Of a stretch of 44,009 nucleotides of DNA, positions 1-9,218 are shown piece after piece (the first letter of the stretch is position 1; every line of letters begins with the position of its first letter). Where the stretch lies: NCBI GenBank assembly GCA_021323455.1, contig JAJONN010000001.1:1-44009 (forward strand), given 5' to 3'. The position numbers were made by a program, and so were the translations under genes. The notes under the pieces were generated by a model. That model had not been told where the DNA came from and ran no database searches. It saw nothing but the letters and a program-made list of their open reading frames with translations. The DNA is from Alphaproteobacteria bacterium. GTDB taxonomy: Bacteria > Pseudomonadota > Alphaproteobacteria > Paracaedibacterales > VGCI01.

Positions 1-66
1 CCATAATGGCAGATTTTCTTCTCATATTTTTACCCTTTCTTAGTTTTTATTTCTTTGTACAAGAAA

Positions 67-306
67 TTATTTTGTTCTTCCCTGAAGGCGTTTTAAAATA
101 TAAATGCGAATCGCGCTGGAAAGGTTGCGACGATCAGAAGAAGAGGCGAGGTTTTGGTCAATTTGGCGGATAAGGGCTGCAACGGATAGGCCGTCCGCAA
201 CAGCAAGGTCCCGTAACGCTTCCCAAAATTCAGGCTCTAGGGAAACGCTTGTTGCATGGCCTGCAATCACAACGGACCGTTTGAGGAGGCTTGGGCGTGT
301 CATCAA
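67..306 (-). CDS. Ribbon-helix-helix DNA-binding protein (RHH_4-like)
   Basis: A 79-residue basic protein. The start has two adjacent ATG codons. Residues 10-28 (KRSVVIAGHATSVSLEPEFW) followed by a helix with ALRDLAVADGLSVAALI match the short ribbon-helix-helix family common in alphaproteobacteria, in which an N-terminal beta strand dimerises and inserts into the DNA major groove. The segment NLSSAIRIYIL near residue 62 is also typical of this family. It lies 28 bases downstream of thrS on the same strand and may be cotranscribed with it. Members are usually annotated as putative transcriptional regulators; no target can be read from the sequence. The family call is firm, the role is inferred. 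Confidence 0.8.
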   Translation of the reverse strand: MMTRPSLLKRSVVIAGHATSVSLEPEFWEALRDLAVADGLSVAALIRQIDQNLASSSDRRNLSSAIRIYILKRLQGRTK

Positions 307-334
307 TTAATAAGGGAGATTAAAAGCGTCCGCT

Positions 335-2190
335 TCATGATGCTGGCGCCTTTGCCTTTTCAACCAACTCGGCAAGAACTTGCGTAAACGGCAAAACTTC
401 CTGCGCTTCCCCACCCAGCCGCCGTACGGCCACAGTGCCGTTTTCAGCTTCCCGGTTCCCAACCACCAGAATGACGGGAACTTTCTGCAAGGAGAGTTCC
501 CGGATCTTGTAGCTGATTTTCTCGTTACGCAAATCCATTTCAGCCCGGATCCCGTTTTCTTTCAGAATCTTGCAGAGTTGGTTGGCGTAAGCATCTCCCT
601 CGGATGTGATGGTTGCAACTGTGGCTTGAACAGGGGTGAGCCAGAAAGGGAATTTGCCACCGCAATGCTCAATGAAGACCCCCATAAAGCGTTCAAAAGC
701 CCCTAAAATAGCGCGATGGAGCATCACAGGGCGATGCTTTTTCCCGTCTTCCCCCACATAAGACGCATCGAGGCGTTCGGGTAATACATAATCGACTTGA
801 AGGGTCCCACATTGCCAGTCACGCCCGATAGCGTCGCGCAAGACGAATTCCAGTTTTGGCCCATAGAAAGCCCCTTCGCCTGGATTCAATGTGTAGTCAA
901 GCCCGGCGGCTGTGGAGGCGTCAAGCAAGGCTTTTTCAGCCAAATCCCAAATGTCATCGGAACCTGCCCGTTTTTCGGGACGGTCAGAAAAGCGCACCTT
1001 AATATCCGTAAACCCAAGGTCTTGATATATGCCTTTCAGCAAGTCGCAAAAGGCTTTGGTTTCAGAAACAATTTGCTCTGGTGTACAAAAAATATGCGCA
1101 TCATCCTGCACGAACGCCCGCACGCGCATCAACCCATGCAAGGCGCCAGAAGGCTCATTACGGTGGCAGGAGCCAAACTCAGCCATACGTAACGGCAGGT
1201 CGCGGTAACTTTTGATCCCTTGTTTGAAAATTTGGACATGGCAGGGGCAATTCATCGGTTTAATCGCTAAAACCTTGTCTTCAGATTCTACCGTAAACAT
1301 GCTTTCCCGAAACTTTTCCCAATGGCCAGATTTTTCCCAGAGGGAACGGTCCAGCAATTGAGGTGTCTTAACCTCTACATAATTATTAGCCTCCAGCCGT
1401 TTCCGGATAAAAGATTCAAGGCCACGGTACAGCGTCCATCCCTTGGGGTGCCAAAAAACACTTCCCACGGCTTCTTCCTGAATATGGAACAAGCCGAGTT
1501 CAGCACCTAAGCGACGATGGTCCCGTTTTTCCGCTTCCTCCAACATGTGGAGGTAATCCTTGAGTTGCTGTTCCGTAGCCCAGGCTGTTCCATAGATGCG
1601 TTGCAACATGGGATTGTTATGGTCGCCCCGCCAGTAGGCGCCCGCCAGTTTCATGAGCTTGAACGCTTTGCCCAGCTTTCCCGTTGAGGGAAGGTGGGGG
1701 CCGCGGCATAAATCAACAAACTGCCCTTGGCGATAAAAGCTTAAAGGCTCGTTGCCAGGGATGCTTTCAATAATCTCAGCTTTAAAAATTTCCCCTTGTT
1801 CCTTATAGAACTGAATGGCTTTAGGGCGGTCCCATACTTCGCGTGTGATGCTTTCGTTACGGTCAACGATTTCGCTCATGCGGCGCTCAATCTTGAGCAA
1901 ATCATCTGGCGTGAAAGGCTTCTCACGGTAGAAGTCATAATAAAACCCATTTGTAATGGCAGGGCCAATGGTGATTTGTGTTTCTGGATACAGTTCCTTG
2001 ACCGCTTCTGCCATGACATGGGCCGCATCGTGGCGCAAAATCTCAAGGCCGTCGTCTTCACTGCGCGTGACAATTTCAACGGTTGATTCTGCAGGGACGG
2101 GAAGGGTGATATGGACGCCGCAATTTCTGCGCCTGTCACACTGGCGTCGTAGTGGCGGGAGGTTCCGTCTTTCAGTTTAATCGCGTGCAT
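335..2190 (-). CDS. thrS: Threonyl-tRNA synthetase, frame disrupted in the TGS domain
   Basis: Charges tRNA-Thr. The frame read from a TTG at 2038 to 335 holds the editing domain (zinc ligands in RHDAAH, Cys in FVDLCRGPH), class II motif 2 (CHRNEPSG), motif 3 ([14 protein letters not shown]) and the anticodon-binding domain, all apparently intact. The natural N terminus starts with ATG at 2190 in another frame: [20 protein letters not shown], then AEIAASI, is a normal TGS start. Around 2105-2113 the reading must change frame to continue as [16 protein letters not shown] into the editing domain. Compared with the family, about 20 residues (the GPGLAKA...VNG part) are missing at that point. Translation from 2190 without a shift ends at 1876. 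Either a TGS-less enzyme starts at TTG 2038, or this is a real frameshift or an assembly error. I see no -1 slippery heptamer at the junction. Confidence 0.85.
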
Positions 2191-2232
2191 GGCCTTGTCC
2201 TGTTTTGATGGTGATCTGTGCTTTGGTAGCCC

Positions 2233-2299
2233 ATCATAGGCGATTTTTTGGGGTTTAAGAATGAAAAAATGAGGAAAAATGCGATTTTTTGGGGGTTAA
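2233..2299 (-). promoter_or_regulatory. Upstream region of thrS with a near-exact 20 bp direct repeat
   Basis: On the plus strand ggcgattttttggggtttaa (2239-2258) recurs as tgcgattttttgggggttaa (2280-2299), 41 bases apart in the same orientation. On the minus strand a -10-like TATGAT (2233-2238) abuts the first copy, about 45 bases upstream of the thrS ATG; the matching -35 is weak. The spacing of about four helical turns would suit a pair of protein-binding sites, but a simple duplication is equally possible. Confidence 0.35.
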
Positions 2300-2448
2300 G
2301 GGTGCATCAAGTAAGCTGCTCCTTCCTCTTTAATCTTTTATTAAGCTGTGAACGGTAGAATAAGAGGCAGGTCGTATATTATTGGTATCAAGTCAGTAAT
2401 GCAGCAAAAAGCCCTAAGTTGCCTTGATACTTTATCGGAGATAGAAGA

Positions 2449-5229
2449 ATGCGTTTAATCCTTAACGTCTCTTTTTTTATTATGACGAGTTTTGCCTTAA
2501 GTGTTCCGTTACGTTGTGAGATCCCCTTTACAGAAGGAAAAGCGGTTTATGAAAATACGCTTCCTCAGTTTAAAAAACTCTCACCTTTTTGGGGAATGGT
2601 GGGTCTTTATAGTGATGTGGTAAAGAACGCTCGCCTTTATCTTGGGCCCTATACACCCATTCCACATCCAGATCTTCCTACCCATCCTTCTTTTAAGAAT
2701 CAAGGAGCTTATAGCCACCCTCAAAATGCGATTACAGCAGTTCTCCAATACCTCTTTCCGTCTCCCGATGGGGTGAATTTTGTCGCTAACGAGAGAGGCA
2801 AGGATCCCATCGGGCTGATTGCGAATGAGGTTAAAGACAAAAAGGAAAAACCTGGTAAGCGGACAGGACTTCAGAAGATAGAGGCATTACTGATTAAGAT
2901 TCAAGATTATCGGCAGGCCCTTCAAGGGGCAACGGCAGCACCAGATTTCCCAGAGGAAGCAAGAGAAGGCCAAGACGCGGCGTTTCAAAAACATGTCCGG
3001 GAGATTTTAGCAAATGCCAATGCGCCTGCACCACAGGGGGGCCAAGCTCTCTCAGCTTTTGATGACATTCGCTCCAAGTTTGCAAAGCTTTTGCAACAAG
3101 CGATTCTAGAAGAAGTTGCAGATCGTGAGGTGTATTATCCTCCCAATTTTGTAGAAGTAGCGCTACTTACCTATGCTTGGATGATTGCAGATTCGGCCGA
3201 GGATCTTTATAGAGGCATGCCAACTTTCTTTGGTACTGATGGAAAATCGGGAAAAAAGAAACGGCAAGAACGGATGGCAAAACACGATCTAGCTCCCTTA
3301 ACGGCTAACACCTATGATGCAGCGCTTAGGGATTTTTTATCAAAATATAAAAGTATCGCAAATAAAGCAGCTGCGGAAGGAGAAGAGCATAAGGATAAAA
3401 GCTTGCTAGCTCCTTCAGCCGTCCCAGAACCTCACCCTTGGCAAGGGGGAGACGAACCTTACGATATTGACCTTGCCATGATGCTCCAAGGACACAGAGC
3501 CTATAAGGAGATCCTTCCGCAACTAATCAATTACACATTCACAAGCTATAATGATCCATCAAACGGCAAGGTATCCTATCCTGATTGCGGGGAGACTGCT
3601 TTGCGTAACTTTTTTAATATCGTATGGAATCAAGAGGGAACCGTTTCGCAAGACCATATTCAGTCTTTGATAAACCAGTTGGAACGACAACATGTTCCTC
3701 CCGGTGATTTGAGGAAAATAGAGGAGATTAAAGAGTTTTATCACCACTATCCTTATATCGCCAGCAGCGGAACAGAGTCCATTCATGCAGCATGGAGCCA
3801 GATTGTTTCCAATCTTGACAAACGCTCACAGGGCAGTGTTAACGCTGCAGCTGAGGTTGGGGTAGGGGATGGTCCTGGTGTTGGTGCCCTAGGCCGAGCA
3901 GCAAATGCTGACCCGTTGCCTATTATATATCGCTTTCCTGAGCACTTGCCCCAAAAAACATGCAATCTTCAGGCAACAGGGATAATCAATATGCTAAATC
4001 TCATCGCCCATCTGATTCCTGATGCAACCTTGAAAACGCCATGGCCCTCTTTAAACCAAGCAGACAAGGAAAACTTCCCATTAATCGCTCAAAAACTCGA
4101 CCGCCTGTGCGACCTCGTGAGTCGTGGGGGGGTTATGTCCAAAGCTCGAAGATTTACCCTAGATTGGAACAATGGCGAAAAAGAAAAAGAAATTACCAAT
4201 GTGATCACAGCAATTACCTTTACGATCAACGGTATCCCTGCCTTTGTGTGGAACTTTGAGGATGGGCATTTCCACCTTCAACCCGCGGAAGAAGAGAAGA
4301 AGGATTGGCGTACTCAACTTCATCAGGTTCCCCATAATGGTTTTTTAAAAGCTTGGCTCATGCAATTTAAAAATCCTCGGGGAGTTGCAGCAAATGATCA
4401 TCTATCCTACGAACATCCCTATGAACTCTTCGGGCATCGCCTTTATGACCGCGACACAGCCCTTAAGATCATCGATAGGATTATCTCCGAGAAGTGGGAA
4501 AAATACTTTTTCTCCATCCCTTTCCTTGTGAAGAAGAGCATCCCCCTAAATGATACGGATGCGCTTAAAAAACTCTTGATACCTCTCTATGGGCAAGAAT
4601 GGTTTTTTACAAATCCGGCTTTTCACGATATCGATGAGGCGCTTAGTCAATATGCGGGTACTCGTGATTGGATATGGGGCGCTATGGTAACCGCATACAA
4701 AGATAGGGGACCTTTAGATGATCCTGGCCTGAAAACACTGGTACGTTTGCAAGAGAGTAAACTTCTACGGGGTAGCGCAATAACACGCTTCATGAACCGT
4801 ATGGCTTCAGACTTTGAAACATTCAAAAAACTTTCAATAACTTTAAGGATACCACAGACCTTAGAAGAGTACGATATGAGTGATTTCTTAGAAGAGCAGC
4901 TAGAGACCGATAGAGCTTCTATCTTAGGCTACTTATTAGATAATAGTTCGTATGATATTAACAAACCTGGTAATTATCATCAGAAGAACAATACATTACT
5001 ACACATGGCAGCTGAAAACAATAGTACCAAGTGTGCGCGAATACTCGTAGAGCGTGGCGCTAACGTATTTTCTAAGAACCTATACAACAAGACTCCTTAT
5101 GATCTTATCGAGAAAAAAACTTCACCCATTGCACAGTATCTCAAAAAAGTCATGGATGGGAAAGAAGCAGAAGCAAAAGCAGGTGCCCCTATACATGCAA
5201 TAGGAGTCCCCCCTTCTGCGCAAGAATAG
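2449..5229 (+). CDS. Exported ankyrin-repeat protein, effector candidate
   Basis: 926 residues; GGAGATAGAAG precedes the ATG. Residues 1-23 form a signal peptide (hydrophobic LILNVSFFIMTSFALSV). Residues 835-905 contain about two ankyrin repeats (NTLLHMAAENNSTKCARILV, then ERGANVFSKN and NKTPYDLIEK). The long middle is not a family I can name, but it is collinear with the 1187-residue protein at 39446-43009: YLFPSPDGV (residue ~100) against LLFPSVAGG (~90), PDCGETALRNFFNIVW (Cys380) against QDCVEISMRHIMNLLL (Cys377), and HPYELFGHRLYDRDTALKII (His656) against HPLYQLFKGAIADNNARIEA (His644). Ankyrin proteins with signal peptides in intracellular bacteria often act on the host; that role is inferred. 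It is transcribed divergently from thrS. Confidence 0.8.
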   Translation: MRLILNVSFFIMTSFALSVPLRCEIPFTEGKAVYENTLPQFKKLSPFWGMVGLYSDVVKNARLYLGPYTPIPHPDLPTHPSFKNQGAYSHPQNAITAVLQYLFPSPDGVNFVANERGKDPIGLIANEVKDKKEKPGKRTGLQKIEALLIKIQDYRQALQGATAAPDFPEEAREGQDAAFQKHVREILANANAPAPQGGQALSAFDDIRSKFAKLLQQAILEEVADREVYYPPNFVEVALLTYAWMIADSAEDLYRGMPTFFGTDGKSGKKKRQERMAKHDLAPLTANTYDAALRDFLSKYKSIANKAAAEGEEHKDKSLLAPSAVPEPHPWQGGDEPYDIDLAMMLQGHRAYKEILPQLINYTFTSYNDPSNGKVSYPDCGETALRNFFNIVWNQEGTVSQDHIQSLINQLERQHVPPGDLRKIEEIKEFYHHYPYIASSGTESIHAAWSQIVSNLDKRSQGSVNAAAEVGVGDGPGVGALGRAANADPLPIIYRFPEHLPQKTCNLQATGIINMLNLIAHLIPDATLKTPWPSLNQADKENFPLIAQKLDRLCDLVSRGGVMSKARRFTLDWNNGEKEKEITNVITAITFTINGIPAFVWNFEDGHFHLQPAEEEKKDWRTQLHQVPHNGFLKAWLMQFKNPRGVAANDHLSYEHPYELFGHRLYDRDTALKIIDRIISEKWEKYFFSIPFLVKKSIPLNDTDALKKLLIPLYGQEWFFTNPAFHDIDEALSQYAGTRDWIWGAMVTAYKDRGPLDDPGLKTLVRLQESKLLRGSAITRFMNRMASDFETFKKLSITLRIPQTLEEYDMSDFLEEQLETDRASILGYLLDNSSYDINKPGNYHQKNNTLLHMAAENNSTKCARILVERGANVFSKNLYNKTPYDLIEKKTSPIAQYLKKVMDGKEAEAKAGAPIHAIGVPPSAQE

Positions 5230-5913
5230 CAAAGGGAAAGATAAGCTTAACATACCTCTTTGGGTCTCCTTGTTAAGGAAGTTCCTGTTTGCAATTAAGT
5301 TTCAAAAACATTTACCTACTCTTCACAATGGTTCACTAAGGTAATATTGATTCGTATAAATTTAGTGCGGTATCTATTTTAACTTCAATTCGATGTAAGG
5401 GAAAATCATATCTGGTTTTAACTTATAAAAATCAACGGAGTATGTCATTGCGAGGAGTGAAGCGATGCGGCAATCTCTATGTTTTTTACCCTTACAATTG
5501 CCACGTCGCGCTTTGCGCTCCTCGCAATGACTTAACTTATTGATTATAGATATATTATTGATTTTTTTTACCTTAAAAAATAGTATGCTTCATTTTTCTT
5601 ACGTCGAATTAAGGTTATTTTATTTTGCTAATCCAATTAACCGGGGTTTTGGAGAAGAGTTGAAAGATATGGGAGGCCCAGCCCCATTTTTACAGCGACT
5701 AAATAATAAGAAGAGGACTTAGCCGAAGAGGTATAATATTGAGAAGTTACGATTATGATTTCCTTACCTCGCAAACCTAAGTGGCATTCAAAGAAGGCTT
5801 GAGGCTTCCTCTTGATGCATAACAAAAATTATACAAACGATCCTTCTTCGGACAGGTCATTGGATGCTATGTTAGCAAGAAACAAACACCAAAAAAACAC
5901 AAAGGAGAAACCT
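5230..5913. other. Intergenic region between the ankyrin gene and radA
   Basis: AT-rich spacer with no convincing gene. It contains the palindromic element at 5444-5531 and the upstream sequence of radA. An open frame continues in phase upstream of radA from 5812, but the strong AAAGGAGAAA just before 5914 marks the real start. Confidence 0.6.
5444..5531. repeat. Palindromic intergenic repeat beginning GTCATTGCGAGGAG
   Basis: The left arm gtcattgcgaggagtgaagc... (5444-5474) is mirrored by ...gcgctcctcgcaatgac (5497-5531), with a 22-base loop. The arms pair almost fully at their outer 14 bases and again at the inner ATTGCC/GGCAAT part, with a 4-base length difference between them. This resembles the dispersed GTCATTGCGAGGAG palindromes found between genes in many bacterial genomes, including intracellular alphaproteobacteria. 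Confidence 0.75.
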
Positions 5914-7305
5914 ATGGCCAAGACAACGGTTCGGTTCGTTTGTCAAGATTGCGGCACATGGCATGCCAAATGGGGGGGCAAATGTGAGGGATGTGGCGCG
6001 TGGAACCGTTTGGTCGAAGAACAGGTGGAACGCAAACGCAGTTCCAGCCGTCCGTCTTCTGTTGAATTTGTTGGCATTGTCGGGGAATCTGCAACAGAAC
6101 CGCGAAAAATAACCCAGATTAGCGAATTTGACCGGGTTTGCGGGGGTGGCATCGTTCCCGGGTCTGTTCTGTTGGTGGGGGGAGATCCGGGTATTGGAAA
6201 GTCTACCTTGCTCCTTCAGGTTGTCGCCGCTTTGGCGCGCCATGTTCCTTGCGCTTATATTTCCGGGGAAGAGGCCGTAGCTCAGGTGCGTTTAAGGGCG
6301 CAACGGTTAGGTGTAGAAGGGGGATCGCACCTCCACTTGGCTTCTGCCACCAAGGTTGCGGATATCCTCAACGCTTTAGATGAGCTTGGCAACATTGAAC
6401 TTGTGGTTATTGACTCAATCCAGACGATGGCCATAGAGGCGATTGAATCTGCACCAGGGACGGTTTCGCAAGTGCGGGCTTGTGCCCATGAGCTCATCAC
6501 CGCCGCCAAGAAACGTAATATGGTTGTTGTCTTGGTGGGGCATGTTACGAAGGAAGGCGTGTTGGCAGGTCCCCGTGTGCTGGAACATATGGTTGATACC
6601 GTTCTTTACTTTGAGGGAGAGCGGAACTATCACTACCGTATCTTGCGTTCTGTTAAAAACCGCTATGGGGCCACAGACGAAATCGGGGTATTTGAAATGA
6701 CCGACCGGGGGTTGAGCGAAGTGCCCAACCCTTCGGCCTTGTTTTTAAATGACCACAACCAGGATGTGAGCGGGTCAGCGATCTTTGCCGGCATGGAAGG
6801 GACACGCCCGATCCTAACGGAAATTCAGGCTCTGGTCGCGCCGACTTACCTCGCCTCTCCCCGCCGGACGGCAGTCGGTTGGGACGCAGGGCGTTTGTCC
6901 ATGATTCTGGCTGTGCTGGAATCGCGCTGCGGGCTGGTTTTTGGAAACAAGGATGTTTATCTGAACGTTGCTGGTGGGTTAAAAATCACCGAACCGGCCG
7001 CTGACTTGGCTGTTGCTGCCGCCCTCATTTCCGCGCTGCTCAATGTCCCCATTCCAGCACAAAGCGTCTTTTTTGGGGAAGTGGGTTTAGCCGGTGAAGT
7101 TCGGGCCGTATCTCAAGCAGAAAATCGATTGAAAGAAGCGGCGAAGCTGGGGTTTGTACGCGCTTATTGCGCCTTGCCAACGCAACAAAAAGGCGTACCT
7201 GGTAAAGAGGGAATGGAGTCCCTGCATGTCATGAAATATTTGATTGAACTGTTGGACTTTTTGCCTAAAGTCCCCCATACTAAAGCCAAATCTATCGCTT
7301 TTTAA
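5914..7305 (+). CDS. radA: DNA repair protein RadA
   Basis: 463 residues, the normal length. RadA is a RecA-related ATPase that promotes branch migration and processing of recombination intermediates. Visible are the four-cysteine zinc finger (Cys10, Cys13, Cys24, Cys27 in CQDCGTWH...KCEGCGAWN), the Walker A motif GGDPGIGKSTLL near residue 90, the RadA-specific KNRYG at 248-252 and the Lon-like C-terminal domain (VGWDAGRLSMILAVLESRCG, NVAGGLKITEPAADLAVAAA). The ATG at 5914 is chosen because AAAGGAGAAA precedes it and because RadA proteins begin just before the zinc finger. cvpA follows 15 bases later in a probable operon. Nothing appears missing. Confidence 0.97.
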   Translation: MAKTTVRFVCQDCGTWHAKWGGKCEGCGAWNRLVEEQVERKRSSSRPSSVEFVGIVGESATEPRKITQISEFDRVCGGGIVPGSVLLVGGDPGIGKSTLLLQVVAALARHVPCAYISGEEAVAQVRLRAQRLGVEGGSHLHLASATKVADILNALDELGNIELVVIDSIQTMAIEAIESAPGTVSQVRACAHELITAAKKRNMVVVLVGHVTKEGVLAGPRVLEHMVDTVLYFEGERNYHYRILRSVKNRYGATDEIGVFEMTDRGLSEVPNPSALFLNDHNQDVSGSAIFAGMEGTRPILTEIQALVAPTYLASPRRTAVGWDAGRLSMILAVLESRCGLVFGNKDVYLNVAGGLKITEPAADLAVAAALISALLNVPIPAQSVFFGEVGLAGEVRAVSQAENRLKEAAKLGFVRAYCALPTQQKGVPGKEGMESLHVMKYLIELLDFLPKVPHTKAKSIAF

Positions 7306-7320
7306 AGGTGCTGGCTGACT

Positions 7321-8343
7321 ATGAACGGGTTAGATATTATTATTTTGATCGCTTTTTTTGGCTCAACCCTTATTGGAGCTCTGCGGGGGTTTACAAAGGA
7401 ATTACTCAGCCTATTTAGCTGGGGAGGGGCGGTAGGTCTTTCTTACGTTTTCTTGCCAGTTGCCCAGGAATTTATGCACCAGTATGTGGCGAACGCCACC
7501 ATGGCGGGTGGCGCGGGATTCTTTTGCGTATTCATTATTTCTTTAGTGATTCTGAGTATCGTTGCCAACATCATTGCTGGGTATATTCATGAAAGTTCCT
7601 TCAAGGGCATTGATCATTCCCTAGGGTTTGGGTTCGGAATTTTTCGGGGCGTTGTTTTCTTAAGCGCCATAGAACTGGGAATTAGTACTTTTTGGCCCCG
7701 GCAGACCCAATCCGAGACCATTCAGACGGCACGTTTTATTCCGATGGTGCGCAAAGGCGCGGACACCCTCTTACAGGTTTTGCCAACCTCTGCGCGATCT
7801 CGGATCTTGGAACAAGCCACAAAAGTAGAAAATCAGATTAATTCTAAGGTTCAGGAGCAGTTGAAAGCGGGGATTCCTGGTTTGCCAGGGGGGGCGCACG
7901 CAAGCGTTTCAGAAGGACTTTTCGGGGAGGGTGGCTCCCCAGGAACATCCGCAGGAAATGGGGGGCCACTGCCCTTTAACCACTCTTCCTCCCCAGGGCA
8001 GCCCCTTTTGCAAGCCCCTTCTGCTCCCTTGCCCATGCAAGGTTCACCTCAAGTCATGGCGCCATCCCCCATGGTCGTGATCCGTCCGCCTCAGCCCGGC
8101 CAAGCTCCCCAATTAGCACCAGCTTCTGATCTCCCTCCGGCTAGGGGGGGGGCTGCTGGCGCAATCCAGCCTTCCTCACCACCGGTGGGGTTAGCGCAAT
8201 CTGCAACGCCACAAGATACACAGTCAACCGTTGATAAGCTGGCTCGGCTCAACCCTCAATCCTCCCCTCAAGAAGAAAGAGGCTATACACGAGGCCAACG
8301 GGACGATATGAACCGGTTGTTCCAGGCGGCTGATGGGGGCTAG
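7321..8343 (+). CDS. cvpA: CvpA family membrane protein with a long proline-rich tail
   Basis: 340 residues. The first ~165 carry four hydrophobic helices typical of CvpA (GLDIIILIAFFGSTLIGALR, then GFTKELLSLFSWGGAVGLSY; FFCVFIISLVILSIVANIIA; GFGFGIFRGVVFLSAIELGI). CvpA proteins are usually 160-200 residues; here residues 190-340 form an added low-complexity tail rich in Pro, Gly, Ser and Gln, probably disordered. In other alphaproteobacteria radA-cvpA is commonly followed by purF, which is absent here: two LuxR-type genes on the opposite strand follow instead. CvpA has been linked to colicin V production and envelope homeostasis; its exact biochemical role is not settled. Confidence 0.88.
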   Translation: MNGLDIIILIAFFGSTLIGALRGFTKELLSLFSWGGAVGLSYVFLPVAQEFMHQYVANATMAGGAGFFCVFIISLVILSIVANIIAGYIHESSFKGIDHSLGFGFGIFRGVVFLSAIELGISTFWPRQTQSETIQTARFIPMVRKGADTLLQVLPTSARSRILEQATKVENQINSKVQEQLKAGIPGLPGGAHASVSEGLFGEGGSPGTSAGNGGPLPFNHSSSPGQPLLQAPSAPLPMQGSPQVMAPSPMVVIRPPQPGQAPQLAPASDLPPARGGAAGAIQPSSPPVGLAQSATPQDTQSTVDKLARLNPQSSPQEERGYTRGQRDDMNRLFQAADGG

Positions 8344-8384
8344 GGGATCAGGAGGCAGGATCCAGGGCTCAGGAAAACAGCCAT

Positions 8385-9203
8385 TTAATCAAAATGGTTG
8401 TATTCAAGCGCATCCAGGATTTCATTCTTGCAGGTTGCTCCCAATTTAAGCTTGACTTGGTCAAGATACCGTTCAACGATATGGGACGGGAGACCCATTT
8501 GATCTGATTGCGTGAACCCCTTTGCAATTAATTCTAAACACTGCCTTTCCCGCTCTGATATAAAAGCCAAATTTTGATTGCATCTCACTAAGTATTCCTT
8601 GGTTTGTATCCCCTGAAGGAATTTGCCGATATGATCTTCTGTCAGTAATTTCCTTGCGGGGGCAATATCGTTCCCGTTCTTATGAATGGCTAGTCTGCTG
8701 GGGTCAGAATGATCCATTAAATCCGCTGCCTGCTCACAAAAATATTGGATAAATTTCCATAACAACGCCTTATGCTTCGTATAAAGTTCATAAACTTGCG
8801 AATTGCCAGGCTGGGAGCTAAAGTTCCAGTTTTCGATAGAGTTACCCGTCCGTCTATAAAAGCTAATCCCATGGCATATATTATGGTTTTTCAATTGTAT
8901 TAATAAATGATCTGTTGTTTCATCAGGCCATATAAATGAAGTGACTTCAGAGCCGGTCAAAGTCGCTATTTTGGAAAAAGCTTTACCTGAGTCGTGGATA
9001 TTCTGGAGTGAATATTTTGCCCAGGCATCGTGATTGCAAATACGCAGATATGTTGAACCCTCAAAAAGTCTCAGATAACAAAAAGTTGTGACGCCTAAAT
9101 ATTTTAAAGGATCACACAATTTTTGGACACGGTCGAGGTTTGATGTATGAAACCCCAAGGCTGACTTGTTTATCTCTATAATTTTATTTTGATCTACAGT
9201 CAT
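8385..9203 (-). CDS. LuxR-type regulator, tandem copy 2
   Basis: 272 residues, preceded by GGGAG eleven bases before ATG. The C-terminal ~65 residues form a LuxR/GerE helix-turn-helix: ISERERQCLELIAKGFTQSD, then QMGLPSHIVERYLDQVKLKL. The stretch between the GFTQ glycine and KLG is three residues shorter than the usual LuxR domain (compare the HTH of the gene at 14126), so the second helix is abbreviated. The N-terminal ~200 residues form a sensor region of unknown ligand; I do not see the conserved Trp/Tyr/Asp set of acyl-homoserine-lactone receptors. It is a close paralogue of the next gene upstream (9219-10037), 15 bases away, and probably shares its transcript. Confidence 0.8.
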   Translation of the reverse strand: MTVDQNKIIEINKSALGFHTSNLDRVQKLCDPLKYLGVTTFCYLRLFEGSTYLRICNHDAWAKYSLQNIHDSGKAFSKIATLTGSEVTSFIWPDETTDHLLIQLKNHNICHGISFYRRTGNSIENWNFSSQPGNSQVYELYTKHKALLWKFIQYFCEQAADLMDHSDPSRLAIHKNGNDIAPARKLLTEDHIGKFLQGIQTKEYLVRCNQNLAFISERERQCLELIAKGFTQSDQMGLPSHIVERYLDQVKLKLGATCKNEILDALEYNHFD

Positions 9204-9218
9204 ATTGAAAACTCCCGG

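Noticed and set aside
2100-2120. Programmed -1 frameshifting as the explanation for thrS
   Set aside because: No X XXY YYZ slippery heptamer is present at the junction, and about 20 conserved residues are missing as well.
5812-5913. N-terminal extension of radA
   Set aside because: The strong ribosome-binding site is just before 5914 and RadA proteins start a few residues before the zinc finger.
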